A DNA stretch of 64,000 nt from Oceanospirillum sp047518265 (GTDB lineage Bacteria > Pseudomonadota > Gammaproteobacteria > Pseudomonadales > Halomonadaceae), in NCBI GenBank assembly GCA_047518265.1, contig JAKZRG010000029.1, positions 46,266 to 110,265 on the forward strand, given 5' to 3'. This document shows, one piece after another, positions 7,774-15,893 of this stretch. Position numbers and translations under genes: made by a program. Each line of letters opens with the position of its first letter. Position 1 is the stretch's first letter. A model generated the notes under the pieces. That model searched no databases. It was not told the DNA's origin and saw only the letters and a program-made list of their open reading frames with translations.

Positions 7774-8364
7774 ATGAGTGGTAAAAACAAACGGGATCAA
7801 ATCGTCGAAGCAGCGGACCAGCTGTTTTATCAGCAGGGGTTTGAACATACATCGTTCGCGCATATTGCTGAGGTGGTCAATATCTCCCGGGGAAATTTTT
7901 ACTATCACTTTAAAACTAAGGACGACATTTTGGATGCGGTGATCAATTTTCGCTTAACCAATACCCAGGCGATGTTGGAGCAATGGGAAATCGAAGGGGA
8001 AACTCCCGTCGACCGCATCCACAGTTTCATCAACATTATGGTTATGAATCGGGCCAAGATAAAACGTTTCGGCTGCCCAGTGGGCACCTTGACAATGGAA
8101 TTGACTAAGCTCAACCATCAGGCTCAAGAAGATGCGAATAAACTCTTTACTCTATTTCGCACCTGGCTAAAGCGTCAATTTGAGCAACTGGGATGTCAGC
8201 ACGATGCAGACACACTAGCCATGAGACTTTTAGCCCGTAGCCAAGGTATCGCAACTTTAGCCAGTGCCTTTAACGATGAAGTCTTTATTCAACAAGAAGT
8301 CAATGAACTGAACAAATGGCTGGACCAATACATCCATGAGGATATTGCAAATCCACCGGCCTGA
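7774..8364 (+). CDS. TetR family repressor, NemR-like
   Basis: This 196-residue protein has a TetR helix-turn-helix (TSFAHIAEVVNISRGNFYYHFKTKDDIL, about 26-53) and an all-helical C-terminal domain. The C-terminal part carries FGCPVGTLTMEL with Cys101; E. coli NemR senses electrophiles and hypochlorite through a Cys in a similar place. Cys141 is also present. Its gene lies 24 bases after the old yellow enzyme gene. The two matching operators before that gene suggest self-control plus enzyme control. The sensing role is inference. Confidence 0.88.
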   Translation: MSGKNKRDQIVEAADQLFYQQGFEHTSFAHIAEVVNISRGNFYYHFKTKDDILDAVINFRLTNTQAMLEQWEIEGETPVDRIHSFINIMVMNRAKIKRFGCPVGTLTMELTKLNHQAQEDANKLFTLFRTWLKRQFEQLGCQHDADTLAMRLLARSQGIATLASAFNDEVFIQQEVNELNKWLDQYIHEDIANPPA

Positions 8365-8397
8365 TCACACATAAAATTATTAGGAATATATTCGCCA

Positions 8398-8700
8398 ATG
8401 TTTATCGTATTACTAAGATTTTCCGACAATAAAAGCCAAGCACCAGCGTTTATGCAAGGCCACAAAGACTGGATCAAACGTGGATTGGATGAAGGGGTAT
8501 TTATAGTGGTTGGCAGCCTGAAACCCACCAATGAATCCGGTAATGGCGGCGGTAGCATTATAGCCCACAACACTTCTTTAGAAGCGTTACAGGCACGAGT
8601 GAATGACGATCCGTTTGTAACAGAAAATATTGTCACGGCGGAGATATTGGAAATCTCTCCAAATCAGACCGATGAGCGCCTGAAGTTTCTGTTGGATTAA
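8398..8700 (+). CDS. YciI family protein
   Basis: This 100-residue protein has the YciI-like fold signature: MFIVLLRFSDNKSQAPAFMQGHKDWIKRGLDEGVFIVVGSLKP with the conserved His near residue 22, and a final VNDDPFVTENIVTAEILE segment (normally DPF near the end). The family is a ferredoxin-like fold with poorly known enzyme activity. It follows the TetR gene by 33 bases and is probably the third gene of the OYE unit. Confidence 0.85.
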   Translation: MFIVLLRFSDNKSQAPAFMQGHKDWIKRGLDEGVFIVVGSLKPTNESGNGGGSIIAHNTSLEALQARVNDDPFVTENIVTAEILEISPNQTDERLKFLLD

Positions 8701-8765
8701 GCTAAATTCAAACAAATAATAACGAGGTGAATGAAGCGTTTATCGCTTCATAGGGTAAACCCCCG

Positions 8766-8793
8766 GTTTCTGGTGCGATAACGCGCCAGAAAC
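8766..8793 (+). terminator. Strong stem-loop after the OYE-TetR-YciI unit
   Basis: GTTTCTGG-T-GCG (8766-8777) pairs with CGC-G-CCAGAAAC (8782-8793) around ATAA, with one internal mismatch. No T run follows, so it may be a terminator or a leader structure of the downstream fetB-like gene. Confidence 0.5.
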
Positions 8794-8862
8794 TTCTGCA
8801 GTGCACTACCGTATTGATACACTAAATCTTAATTAATGGACATTTTGCAGTCAGGAGGACGT

Positions 8863-9600
8863 ATGCAGGAAATATCGTGGCAATCTTTAGCTTGGTGTGC
8901 GTTACCAGTACTTATCGTCAGTGCAATCTATTTACGCTGGCAGGGTAATCCCGCTAAAATTTTATTATCAGGTGCCCGGATGGTTTTGCAGCTAACGGCT
9001 GTAGGTTATGTGTTAGTTGCTCTCTTTAGTAACCCCTCCCCTTGGCTCACCTTACTGGTAATGGCCATTATGATTTCTGCCGCGAGTTGGATTGCGATTG
9101 GCTCTGTGGGTCACCAACGCGCATTTTTGCTGCCCGTATTTTCTGCTTTATTGATTTCTGTTGCTTTTCATCTGTTCCTATCGGTCAAAATAGTACTCAG
9201 TGTCGAACATTGGTATGACCCTAGATTAATGATCCCGCTTGCGGGTATGTATTTTTCAAACACGATGAATGCTCTTAGCCTAGCGGCGGAACGTTATCAT
9301 TCAGAATTACAAGACGCTAAGCCCGCAAAAGAAGCTAGGATCACAGCCTTTCATGCAGCCATGATCCCGCAAATGAATGCGATGTTAGCCGTGGGTCTAG
9401 TATCTCTACCGGGAATGATGACCGGACAAATTTTATCCGGTATATCGCCATTAATTGCAGTTCGTTATCAAATTATGATTATGACTATGATGTTAGGGGC
9501 AAGCGGCCTTGGAGTGGTGCTAATGTTATGGCAACTAGGTCGTCATCACATTGCCGAACATGTAACGTCAACAACAGGATCTAAACCATCAAGCCACTAA
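8863..9600 (+). CDS. UPF0014 / FetB-type ABC transporter permease
   Basis: This 245-residue membrane protein has about seven hydrophobic segments and the conserved blocks GARMVLQL near the start, MIPLAGMYFSNTMNALSLAAER in the middle and MNAMLAVGLVSLPGMMTGQILSG(I)SP in the C-terminal half. These identify the FetB (YbbM) family. In E. coli FetA (ATPase) and FetB act in iron homeostasis. The start was moved from 8836 to the ATG at 8863, which has AGGAGG in front. No FetA-like ATPase gene is adjacent, which is unusual. Confidence 0.88.
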   Translation: MQEISWQSLAWCALPVLIVSAIYLRWQGNPAKILLSGARMVLQLTAVGYVLVALFSNPSPWLTLLVMAIMISAASWIAIGSVGHQRAFLLPVFSALLISVAFHLFLSVKIVLSVEHWYDPRLMIPLAGMYFSNTMNALSLAAERYHSELQDAKPAKEARITAFHAAMIPQMNAMLAVGLVSLPGMMTGQILSGISPLIAVRYQIMIMTMMLGASGLGVVLMLWQLGRHHIAEHVTSTTGSKPSSH

Positions 9601-9626
9601 GCAGGTTTATTCGCTAGAATACGTTG

Positions 9627-9968
9627 TTATATCTCTTGCTCGATGTCCTTCTGAAGCTTTTCAATCTCAGTCAACACATTCAAAAATTTATGCCCGAAAG
9701 CGGTCACCTTGTACTCAACACGAGGTGGCACCTCATTAAATTCCACTCGTTCCAAAATGCCAAAGTCTAGGTTTTTGCGTAGACAATCATTAAGTACCTT
9801 AGTGCTTAATCCTTCTACAGAGCGCACCATTTCCCCTGGCCGATTAATATTATTGGCTAACAATTGATAAACCGTTAGCGACCATTTACAACCAAATATA
9901 GTCTCTACCATACGCGCACTTCGTTCGGGCGCTGATTTCCTAGAGAATATTTTTTCCTTATTTTTCAT
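9627..9968 (-). CDS. HxlR family transcriptional regulator
   Basis: This 113-residue protein is a winged helix regulator of the HxlR family. It shows IFGCKWSLTVYQLLANNINRPGEMVRSVEGLSTKVLNDCLRKNLDFGILERVEFNEVPPRVEYKVTAFG in fragments typical of the family: one Cys near the N-terminal helix, the LSTKVLNDCLRKL recognition helix and a P-R-VEY wing. It is divergent from the SDR gene and is the likely regulator of it. Cys27 could be redox-sensitive as in YodB/HypR; this is inference. Confidence 0.9.
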   Translation of the reverse strand: MKNKEKIFSRKSAPERSARMVETIFGCKWSLTVYQLLANNINRPGEMVRSVEGLSTKVLNDCLRKNLDFGILERVEFNEVPPRVEYKVTAFGHKFLNVLTEIEKLQKDIEQEI

Positions 9969-9982
9969 AAAGATGAACCACT

Positions 9983-10011
9983 TTGTACCTACCTCACCAA
10001 ATTGTACCTAC
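9983..10011. promoter_or_regulatory. Direct repeats in the HxlR/SDR promoter
   Basis: TTGTACCTAC occurs at 9983-9992 and again at 10002-10011, a 19-base period (close to two helical turns). A weaker ACGACCTAC follows near 10027. They sit between the divergent HxlR and SDR genes and are a candidate HxlR operator. Confidence 0.5.
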
Positions 10012-10080
10012 TTTTTTCAATGCTACGACCTACCTAGACTACAGGCAAATCTTATGTGAAAACGAACGAGGATAGTCAGA

Positions 10081-10847
10081 TGAACACGCCAAGTAAACCT
10101 ATTGCAATTATTGTTGGTGGCTCCAGTGGAATGGGATTAGCCACAGCGCAATGTTTATCAGAACAGGGTATCGAGACACTGATTATTGGTCGATCTGAAA
10201 GCAAATTAGAGAAGGTCGTACAACAACTCTCTCTTTCTGCTTCTGCCTGTTCATTACAAGCGGATCTGTATCAGGATGATGATATTCAGCGAGTGATTGA
10301 GGTTATCAATCAAGAAAATCGACACATTAAATATCTGGTTAATGCGGCGGGTTATTTTAATCCTACGCCATTCCTAGAACATCAGCCGAAAGATTACGAC
10401 ACTTATATGGATCTGAACCGAGCTACTTTTTTTATATCTCAAGCAGTCGCTAGAAATATGATGACTCATGGTGGAGGCTCAATCGTAAACATTGGTTCTA
10501 TGTGGGCAAAACAAGCCATTAAAGCCACACCCTCCTCCGCTTATTCCATGGCAAAAGCAGGCTTACACTCACTGACTCAACATATGGCCATGGAGCTTGC
10601 AGATCATAATATTCGAGTAAACGCCGTATCTCCTGCTGTTGTTAAAACTCCAATATATGGTGCTTTTATCGCCCCTGATGAGATAGATAGCGCACTAGCA
10701 TCTTTTGATGCCTTCCACCCTATTGGACGAATTGGTACAGCAGAAAATGTGGCAAAGACTATCGATTTTTTATTATCAGACCAAGCGAACTGGGTAACTG
10801 GCGCTGTTTGGGATATTGACGGGGGCGTGATGGCAGGACGTAACTGA
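10081..10847 (+). CDS. Short-chain dehydrogenase/reductase (SDR)
   Basis: This 254-residue classical SDR has the cofactor motif GGSSGMG (13-19), NAAG at about 88-91, and the catalytic Ser140, Tyr155 and Lys159 (YSMAK). The end WVTGAVWDIDGGVMAG is typical. The class reduces or oxidises carbonyl/hydroxyl groups with NAD(P)(H); the substrate is unknown. A GTG 25 bases upstream is less likely than the ATG at 10081, which has CGAGGA at good spacing. It is divergent from its probable regulator HxlR. Confidence 0.9.
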
Positions 10848-10883
10848 TTGACCTATCAGGTTAATCAATAAGCTAAATATTAT

Positions 10884-10937
10884 AGAGCGATACTTGTGAA
10901 TCAATCATCCAACTGACGAACTCACAAGTAACGCTCT
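10884..10937. terminator. Long stem-loop between converging SDR and LysR genes
   Basis: AGAGCG-A-TACTTGTGA (10884-10899) pairs with TCACAAGTA-A-CGCTCT (10922-10937): 15 of 16 positions pair around a 22-base loop. Its place between two converging genes suggests a bidirectional terminator, although no T run is present. Confidence 0.5.
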
Positions 10938-10945
10938 GTTAACCC

Positions 10946-11827
10946 CTATAATTTAACCGTTTCCGCCAGATGGCTATAAACCGCAGAAACCCGTCTAAGA
11001 TGGCGAGATTCAGGGTGAGTTAATAGCCATAACGCTGTCTGACATTCATCAAGCTCATCCGTTAACTGTACTAAATCGGGTAAATCTTGAGCCAAAAATA
11101 GAGGAACAATACCAACCCCTAAACCCAAACGGATAAATTCCAATACGGTTAGGATGCTGTCTACTCGATACCCGGCATTCGCTTTGGGGTAATACTTTTT
11201 ACGCCATAAAACGGAAGGGTGATCCGGTAAAGCATCATCTGGAGCAATCCAACAGGTTTCATCCGATAACACGCCTTTCTTCAATGGGTTATCGATATAA
11301 CGACTGCCAAATAACGCCACACGAATCCCTCCTAAATGCTTGCCGACCAAATGCTCAGGAGGTGCTTTTGTCGCACGAATAGCAATATCAGAATCCCTAC
11401 GGGATAGGTTTGCTAAGCGATTTTCTGTCTGTAATTCAAACTGCAGCAGCGGATGCTTCTGATTCAATATTTGTAATTGTGGCGCAACCAGACCGTGCAA
11501 AATGGTATCTGTAGTGGTGATACGCACGGAACCCGATACATCCTGCGGCTGTAATTGAGCAGCAGAACGGGCAGACTCCAGCTCAACTTCTATTATTTCT
11601 GCTCGTTCAGCCAGCTGTTGTGCTAATTCTGTCGCCTGATAGCCAGATCGTGAACGAGAAAATAGAGGCTGACCAAGTCCTCGCTCAATTCTTTGTACAT
11701 TGCGAAATACCGTCGAGCTATCAAGCCCTAACCTCTCAGCAGCTGCCGCAAGCGTCCTTCCGCGACATACCGCTAATAATATTTCCAAATCATTGGCGCT
11801 TAGCTTGTATTGCGTTTGTGCATTCAT
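10946..11827 (-). CDS. LysR family transcriptional regulator
   Basis: This 293-residue protein has an N-terminal LysR winged helix-turn-helix (LEILLAVCRGRTLAAAAERLGLDSSTVFRNVQRIERGLGQPLFSR in part, about 14-58) and a periplasmic-binding-protein-like effector domain from about 90. It is divergent from the glutathione S-transferase gene with a 78-base gap, the usual layout for a LysR regulator and its target. The ligand is unknown. Confidence 0.9.
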   Translation of the reverse strand: MNAQTQYKLSANDLEILLAVCRGRTLAAAAERLGLDSSTVFRNVQRIERGLGQPLFSRSRSGYQATELAQQLAERAEIIEVELESARSAAQLQPQDVSGSVRITTTDTILHGLVAPQLQILNQKHPLLQFELQTENRLANLSRRDSDIAIRATKAPPEHLVGKHLGGIRVALFGSRYIDNPLKKGVLSDETCWIAPDDALPDHPSVLWRKKYYPKANAGYRVDSILTVLEFIRLGLGVGIVPLFLAQDLPDLVQLTDELDECQTALWLLTHPESRHLRRVSAVYSHLAETVKL

Positions 11828-11905
11828 AGTTTGCAGTGAAGCCTATTTTTCTTGCAGATTTACAATACTAGACTGGCACTATCGTTAATGGAATGAGAAA
11901 AGATA

Positions 11906-12625
11906 ATGAGCCATACAGAAAATAGATTAGTAGCGCCTCGCTTGAATAATACCATTACTTTAGTTTCACACCGTTTATGTCCCTATGTACAACGTGCAGC
12001 CATTGTATTGGCAGAGAAAGGCATCGCATTTGAGCGTATCGATATCGATTTAGCCGACAAACCGAGCTGGTTTCTCGATATTTCACCACTAGGAAAAACG
12101 CCTGTATTATTGGTGGAAAAGCACGCTATCTTTGAATCTGCCGTAATTTGTGAATACCTAGATGAGGTCTTTGAACCTAGGCTTCACCCCGTTGCCCCCT
12201 TAGATCGCGCTTATCATAGGGGCTGGATTGAGTTCGCTACTAGCGTATTAAATCTAATCGGTGCTTTTTACAATGCTAAAGACAGGGCCTCTCTAGAAGA
12301 CAAGGCGAGGCTAATCAAACAGAAATTTGGACAGTTAGAAGCCGTTCTCAATGAAAGAACATCTCTAAGTAGTCACTCATTTTTTTATGGAGAAACCTTC
12401 TCCATTGTTGATGCCGCTTTTGCTCCGGTCTTTCGTTACTTTGATCTGTTTGAACAATTGGTCGATTTTGAATGGTTCCATGACACACCAAAATTGAATC
12501 AATGGCGCCTCCAGCTTTCGCAACAAACTTCCGTACAAAAGGCTGTATCTGAAGATTATCTCCAAGCCCTATCAGAATTTGTAGCCAATAGAAATTCTGT
12601 GCTTAGTCAATATGTTATGAAATAA
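11906..12625 (+). CDS. Glutathione S-transferase family protein
   Basis: This 239-residue protein has an N-terminal thioredoxin-like GST domain (TLVSHRLCPYVQRAAIVLAEKG) with a possible catalytic Cys25 in CPYVQR, the cis-Pro block GKTPVLLVE and the glutathione-binding FESAVICEYLDE. A helical C-terminal domain follows. The Cys in CPY resembles omega- and lambda-type thiol transferases rather than detoxifying Ser/Tyr GSTs. It is probably controlled by the divergent LysR gene. Confidence 0.88.
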   Translation: MSHTENRLVAPRLNNTITLVSHRLCPYVQRAAIVLAEKGIAFERIDIDLADKPSWFLDISPLGKTPVLLVEKHAIFESAVICEYLDEVFEPRLHPVAPLDRAYHRGWIEFATSVLNLIGAFYNAKDRASLEDKARLIKQKFGQLEAVLNERTSLSSHSFFYGETFSIVDAAFAPVFRYFDLFEQLVDFEWFHDTPKLNQWRLQLSQQTSVQKAVSEDYLQALSEFVANRNSVLSQYVMK

Positions 12626-12670
12626 CCTACATCAGTAAGTCCTTTGCCTCTTTGCTCTATACTTTTATCC

Positions 12671-12723
12671 GATTGGGCCTGTCATTTATCCATTATTGGG
12701 TCTCTTAGCAGGCCCCAATAATC
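12671..12723 (+). promoter_or_regulatory. Two mutually exclusive stem-loops before the PNPOx-like gene
   Basis: ATTATTGGG (12692-12700) pairs perfectly with CCCAATAAT (12714-12722). The same 3' arm (CAGGCCCCAAT, 12709-12719) can instead pair with ATTGGGCCTG at 12672-12681, with one bulged C. They lie between the GST and PNPOx-like genes and could be a terminator, an attenuator, or both. Confidence 0.4.
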
Positions 12724-12787
12724 GGCAAAATCAGCTCTGTGACCCAAAGAGTAATGACTCAACGATATTTGGCTCTGGAGGCTGATA

Positions 12788-13438
12788 ATGAGTACTGATC
12801 TACTAGAAAGTACGGAACAAACCTTACCTCACAGCAAGCGTTCTACAGTACGCCGTGGCGCTAAGCGAGCCAGCTACAATAAAGCCGATGTCTATCAGCT
12901 TATTGATGATTTAAAGCTGGCTCATATAGGATTTGTGATCGACGGTGGCCCAGTGATTATCCCCATTACTCTCTGGCGCGTTGAAGATAACCTATACTTT
13001 CACGTCGCCAATAAGAGTCGCTTGCAACGCTTATTGGAGTCAGGTGGTGAAATTTGTGTTTCTTTAGCAGAATGCAGTGAATGGGTCATGGCAAAATCCG
13101 CTTATCACCACAGTGCTAATTATCGATCAGCCGTCTTATATTGTACCGGTGAACGCGTAACTGAAGACGCTGATTTCGATAAAGCTTTTGAAGTCGTTAT
13201 CAACCAGATGGAAGAAGGGCGCTGGGAACACCTAAGGCCACCTAATCACTCTGAACGTAAAGCCACCGCATTACTCAAATTGACCATTAAAGAAGGCTCT
13301 TTTAAGTCCAGAAGCGGCGGTCCAGTAGAGGACCCGGAAGACATGGAGTTACCCGTTTGGCATGGCACTTTACCGACCTCCTCGCCTCAGGATAAAGACA
13401 AAGATAAAACATCCTCAGGCTGTCCTTTTCATTTGTAA
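12788..13438 (+). CDS. Pyridoxamine 5'-phosphate oxidase family (FMN-binding split barrel) protein
   Basis: This 216-residue protein has a split-barrel fold signature of the NimA-like PNPOx group: VRRGAKRASYNKADVYQLIDD, then HIGFVIDGGPVIIPITLWR, LYFHVANKSRLQRLL and a central ICVSLAE strand. Members bind FMN or haem and act on small molecules; the role here is unknown. The final 30 residues (TSSPQDKDKDKTSSGCPFHL) look unstructured and end in a CPFHL tail. GGAGG sits eight bases before the ATG. It appears monocistronic. Confidence 0.85.
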   Translation: MSTDLLESTEQTLPHSKRSTVRRGAKRASYNKADVYQLIDDLKLAHIGFVIDGGPVIIPITLWRVEDNLYFHVANKSRLQRLLESGGEICVSLAECSEWVMAKSAYHHSANYRSAVLYCTGERVTEDADFDKAFEVVINQMEEGRWEHLRPPNHSERKATALLKLTIKEGSFKSRSGGPVEDPEDMELPVWHGTLPTSSPQDKDKDKTSSGCPFHL

Positions 13439-13468
13439 GGCTTTTATTCTGTTCTGATCTATATCATT

Positions 13469-13506
13469 AAACAGCCTCATCATGACTGATGGGTGCTGTT
13501 TTTTTG
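13469..13506 (+). terminator. Rho-independent terminator after the PNPOx-like gene
   Basis: AAACAGC and CATCA pair with TGATG and GCTGTTT around TGAC, and the 3' arm runs into seven T. It lies 30 bases after the stop of the PNPOx-like gene. Confidence 0.8.
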
Positions 13507-13577
13507 ATCTGTGCCGTTACTCCAAAAGCATCTAGAGGTATACTCGCCAAAAACCCACATAAAAAGAGATAGTTGCG

Positions 13578-14123
13578 ATGACGGAGCAAACTTTCTGGAC
13601 GATCATCAATCGTTCTCTTGAGCATAATGCACCTGGCACAGATGCTCAGTATCAGGCCATTAGCGAATCACTTTCTCAATTAACCCCAGAAGAGTTAATT
13701 GGCTTTGAGAACCAGCTTAGCCAACAAAAAGCTAAAGCCTTCCAATTTCCAGTCTTGATGGCTAATTTCATCCTGCAAAGTTATATCAATGACGATATCT
13801 TTGAAGACTTTCGTTTATGGCTAATCTCATTTGGCGAGCAGAAATTTTCAGAAATTTTGCAAAACCCAGATGTTTTAGCCGAGCTATGCGATATTAAAGA
13901 CCCTGTTGAGGATATCACTGGTGAGGGCTTAGTCTTTGCCGCATTAGAAGCTTATGAAGGTATCACAGGGCTGGATGACTTTCTTAAACATGTCACCCCT
14001 GCCAATGAGCCAGAAATGGATTATGATTGGCCGGATCAATTATCAGGTTTAGAAAGTAAAATGCCTAAACTCTTTGCCCGTTATTGGGATAGTAATCGCA
14101 GCTATGAATTAGCGGCTGAATAA
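13578..14123 (+). CDS. DUF4240 domain-containing protein
   Basis: This 181-residue acidic, soluble protein begins MTEQTFWTIINRSL and contains the family block NDDIFEDFRLWLISFGEQKFSEILQNPDVLAEL (in part; about 72-103), which identifies DUF4240. No catalytic motif is known to me for this family. The C-terminal ends with a DYDWPDQ segment that is common in members. It stands alone, followed by a perfect hairpin. Confidence 0.85.
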   Translation: MTEQTFWTIINRSLEHNAPGTDAQYQAISESLSQLTPEELIGFENQLSQQKAKAFQFPVLMANFILQSYINDDIFEDFRLWLISFGEQKFSEILQNPDVLAELCDIKDPVEDITGEGLVFAALEAYEGITGLDDFLKHVTPANEPEMDYDWPDQLSGLESKMPKLFARYWDSNRSYELAAE

Positions 14124-14134
14124 TTGCGATAGGA

Positions 14135-14173
14135 AGGCCTATAACATCAACGCTAGCAGATTGTTATAGGCCT
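14135..14173. terminator. Perfect 11-bp stem-loop between DUF4240 and antitoxin genes
   Basis: AGGCCTATAAC (14135-14145) and GTTATAGGCCT (14163-14173) are exact inverted repeats around 17 bases. It lies between two converging genes. No T run follows on the plus strand. Confidence 0.55.
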
Positions 14174-14226
14174 CTGAATGTAATACAGAAAAACCTTAAA
14201 TCAATATTCGCTACAGAAAACATGCC

Positions 14227-14466
14227 CTAATCAATATTCTCTGCAGTCTGCTCAATTCGTCCTTGTAAACCTTCTCGAAGTGACTCTGCAATGCCTGACA
14301 TAGATACCACTTGTAGAATATCGTTAATAGAATTCCAATCTTCTTCCGATATCATCACAGCATTACCTTGGCTTCCCTGAATCAAAATAGTTGTGTGCTC
14401 TACAGCCGTTGTATCAACAACTGTGCAGAGGTCTTTTTGTAATTCATCAGGTGTCATACGTATCAT
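14227..14466 (-). CDS. Phd/YefM family antitoxin, without adjacent toxin
   Basis: This 79-residue protein fits Phd/YefM antitoxins: an N-terminal DNA-binding half (MIRMTPDELQKDLCTVVDTTAVEHTTILIQGSQGNAVMISEEDWNSI in part) with the family's G-x-x-AVMIS-E-DW core at about 34-44, then an acidic C-terminal tail that would bind a toxin. No RelE/YoeB- or Doc-like gene follows within 100 bases; the next gene is DUF4240 on the other strand. It may be an orphan or pair with a toxin elsewhere. Confidence 0.85.
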   Translation of the reverse strand: MIRMTPDELQKDLCTVVDTTAVEHTTILIQGSQGNAVMISEEDWNSINDILQVVSMSGIAESLREGLQGRIEQTAENID

Positions 14467-15122
14467 AATTAACAGGTCCTTCCTGCAGAAAGAATCATCA
14501 AAGCTGCGGTTTTCCCGGCATCCTTACACAAACACGGATTGATTAAATCCTAGGGGAAACCCTTAAGTTTTCGTAGTTTAGCAAAAAAAAACCTTTTTTC
14601 ACCTTTAAAATAAACAGACCATGATACCCGTCACATCTCTCATAAAAGTTTAAGAGGGCAGGTTAAGATTAACCAATCTCCTTCATTCAGCCCCTTCCTT
14701 TAAAATATGGACTCCTACCTGTAACAATCTGACCATAAAATAATGGCCAACAACGAAAGTCCAAAGCTTTACCAATATTGTCAATTTTTCACCTACAATC
14801 AAGCCTGTACATATAGTGAGAACGACCGAAGAGCAGCCTAAAGTATGAAAAAACTTTGTTTAGCTATAAATCTACACCGGCAATTGTAAAATCAGGTGTT
14901 TAGGGCTCGTCTTTTTCTGGCAGTTAGGCATATAATTCTAATAGCTCAAATTCCGTCTCACGGATCGAGAAAAACAGACAATAATTAACAGTGGCTTCTG
15001 TTCAGCCCCCCAGCCTAAACCTTTTAGGTTTAGTGGTATCGCCCATTAGGCGGATTTAATCTCAAAATCTTCCCGCGATCACTGACAGATGTGCAATACA
15101 AAACTAACAACAGGAACTGCCA
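14467..15122. other. 656-base region without a recognisable gene
   Basis: No frame here looks coding; a 14-codon frame at 14845 (MKKLCLAINLHRQL) lacks a ribosome site. Small stem-loops are visible: CTAAACC/GGTTTAG at about 15016-15033 and CGCC/GGCG at 15050-15053 and upstream. The right half is more structured than the left and could hold a small RNA or a long leader for the gene at 15123. I do not recognise any known RNA family. Confidence 0.5.
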
Positions 15123-15659
15123 ATGAGTCGCCAATATATGACACTCGGTTTTTACACGGGATTTAATGACATGTTTCGCCCTACCTTTGATGTCAAAGAT
15201 CATTTAGGGAATGCCGTATTTGGCGATACAAAAACCATCAAGCAGCTCGCAAAAGATCGCGTTATCGAAAATGAAAATGACCGAGCAGGCTTAGAACAAC
15301 ACCTGAAAAAACAGGGTATCTTGCATCCCGATGGTTTTCTGATTAACGGTGTAGACTTGGATCGAGCCATTAAAGATCCTCTCAATATAGATATTCCCAC
15401 ATCCAGTGATGAAAAGCGTTTTGCTCTGGCCTGGGGTACGGTAAATAAAATTCAGCTACGCCGTAATAAATTGGTTAAGGATGTAAAGCTACCCATTGGT
15501 ACTTTTCCAGCAGGCACGGATGTTTCTGAAGTACGCCGTAAGCTGGCACCTGCATTTCCAATGTTTGATGTGGCAATGGCTATCGAAGAGGGTGTCAATA
15601 AGATGCTGATTCAACGCAGAGAAGATAAACGCTCAGAAAATGCGGAGAAGGCGTCCTAA
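15123..15659 (+). CDS. Hypothetical protein, family not recognised
   Basis: This 178-residue soluble protein has no signal peptide or membrane segment. It begins MSRQYMTLGFYTGFNDMF and is basic at several points (KRFALAWGTVNKIQLRRNKLVKDVKLP). A CAGGAA site eight bases before the ATG and normal codon use support a real gene. It is preceded by a 656-base gene-free region and converges on another unknown gene. I could not assign a function. Confidence 0.75.
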   Translation: MSRQYMTLGFYTGFNDMFRPTFDVKDHLGNAVFGDTKTIKQLAKDRVIENENDRAGLEQHLKKQGILHPDGFLINGVDLDRAIKDPLNIDIPTSSDEKRFALAWGTVNKIQLRRNKLVKDVKLPIGTFPAGTDVSEVRRKLAPAFPMFDVAMAIEEGVNKMLIQRREDKRSENAEKAS

Positions 15660-15893
15660 TCAGAGATATCACTGAAGAAAAGGTCAAAATAAGAGATAAC
15701 GCTAAGATAGACAGATAGTACTTTATAGAAAACCACCCTGCGCCGTATCAGATATCGATCTTACTGAATCGACAAACTGAAGGCGCGGGTTAGACGAAGA
15801 CTTATCTCATGAGTATTGCAATGCAAGCTCTCCTCCCTCCCTCGGAAATAAGCAATACCCAAATAAGGCATTGCCTTCAGCGCTAAGCCTTAG

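Noticed and set aside
14845..14889. 14-codon frame MKKLCLAINLHRQL as leader peptide
   Set aside because: No ribosome site, no run of a regulatory amino acid, and no attenuator hairpin directly after it.
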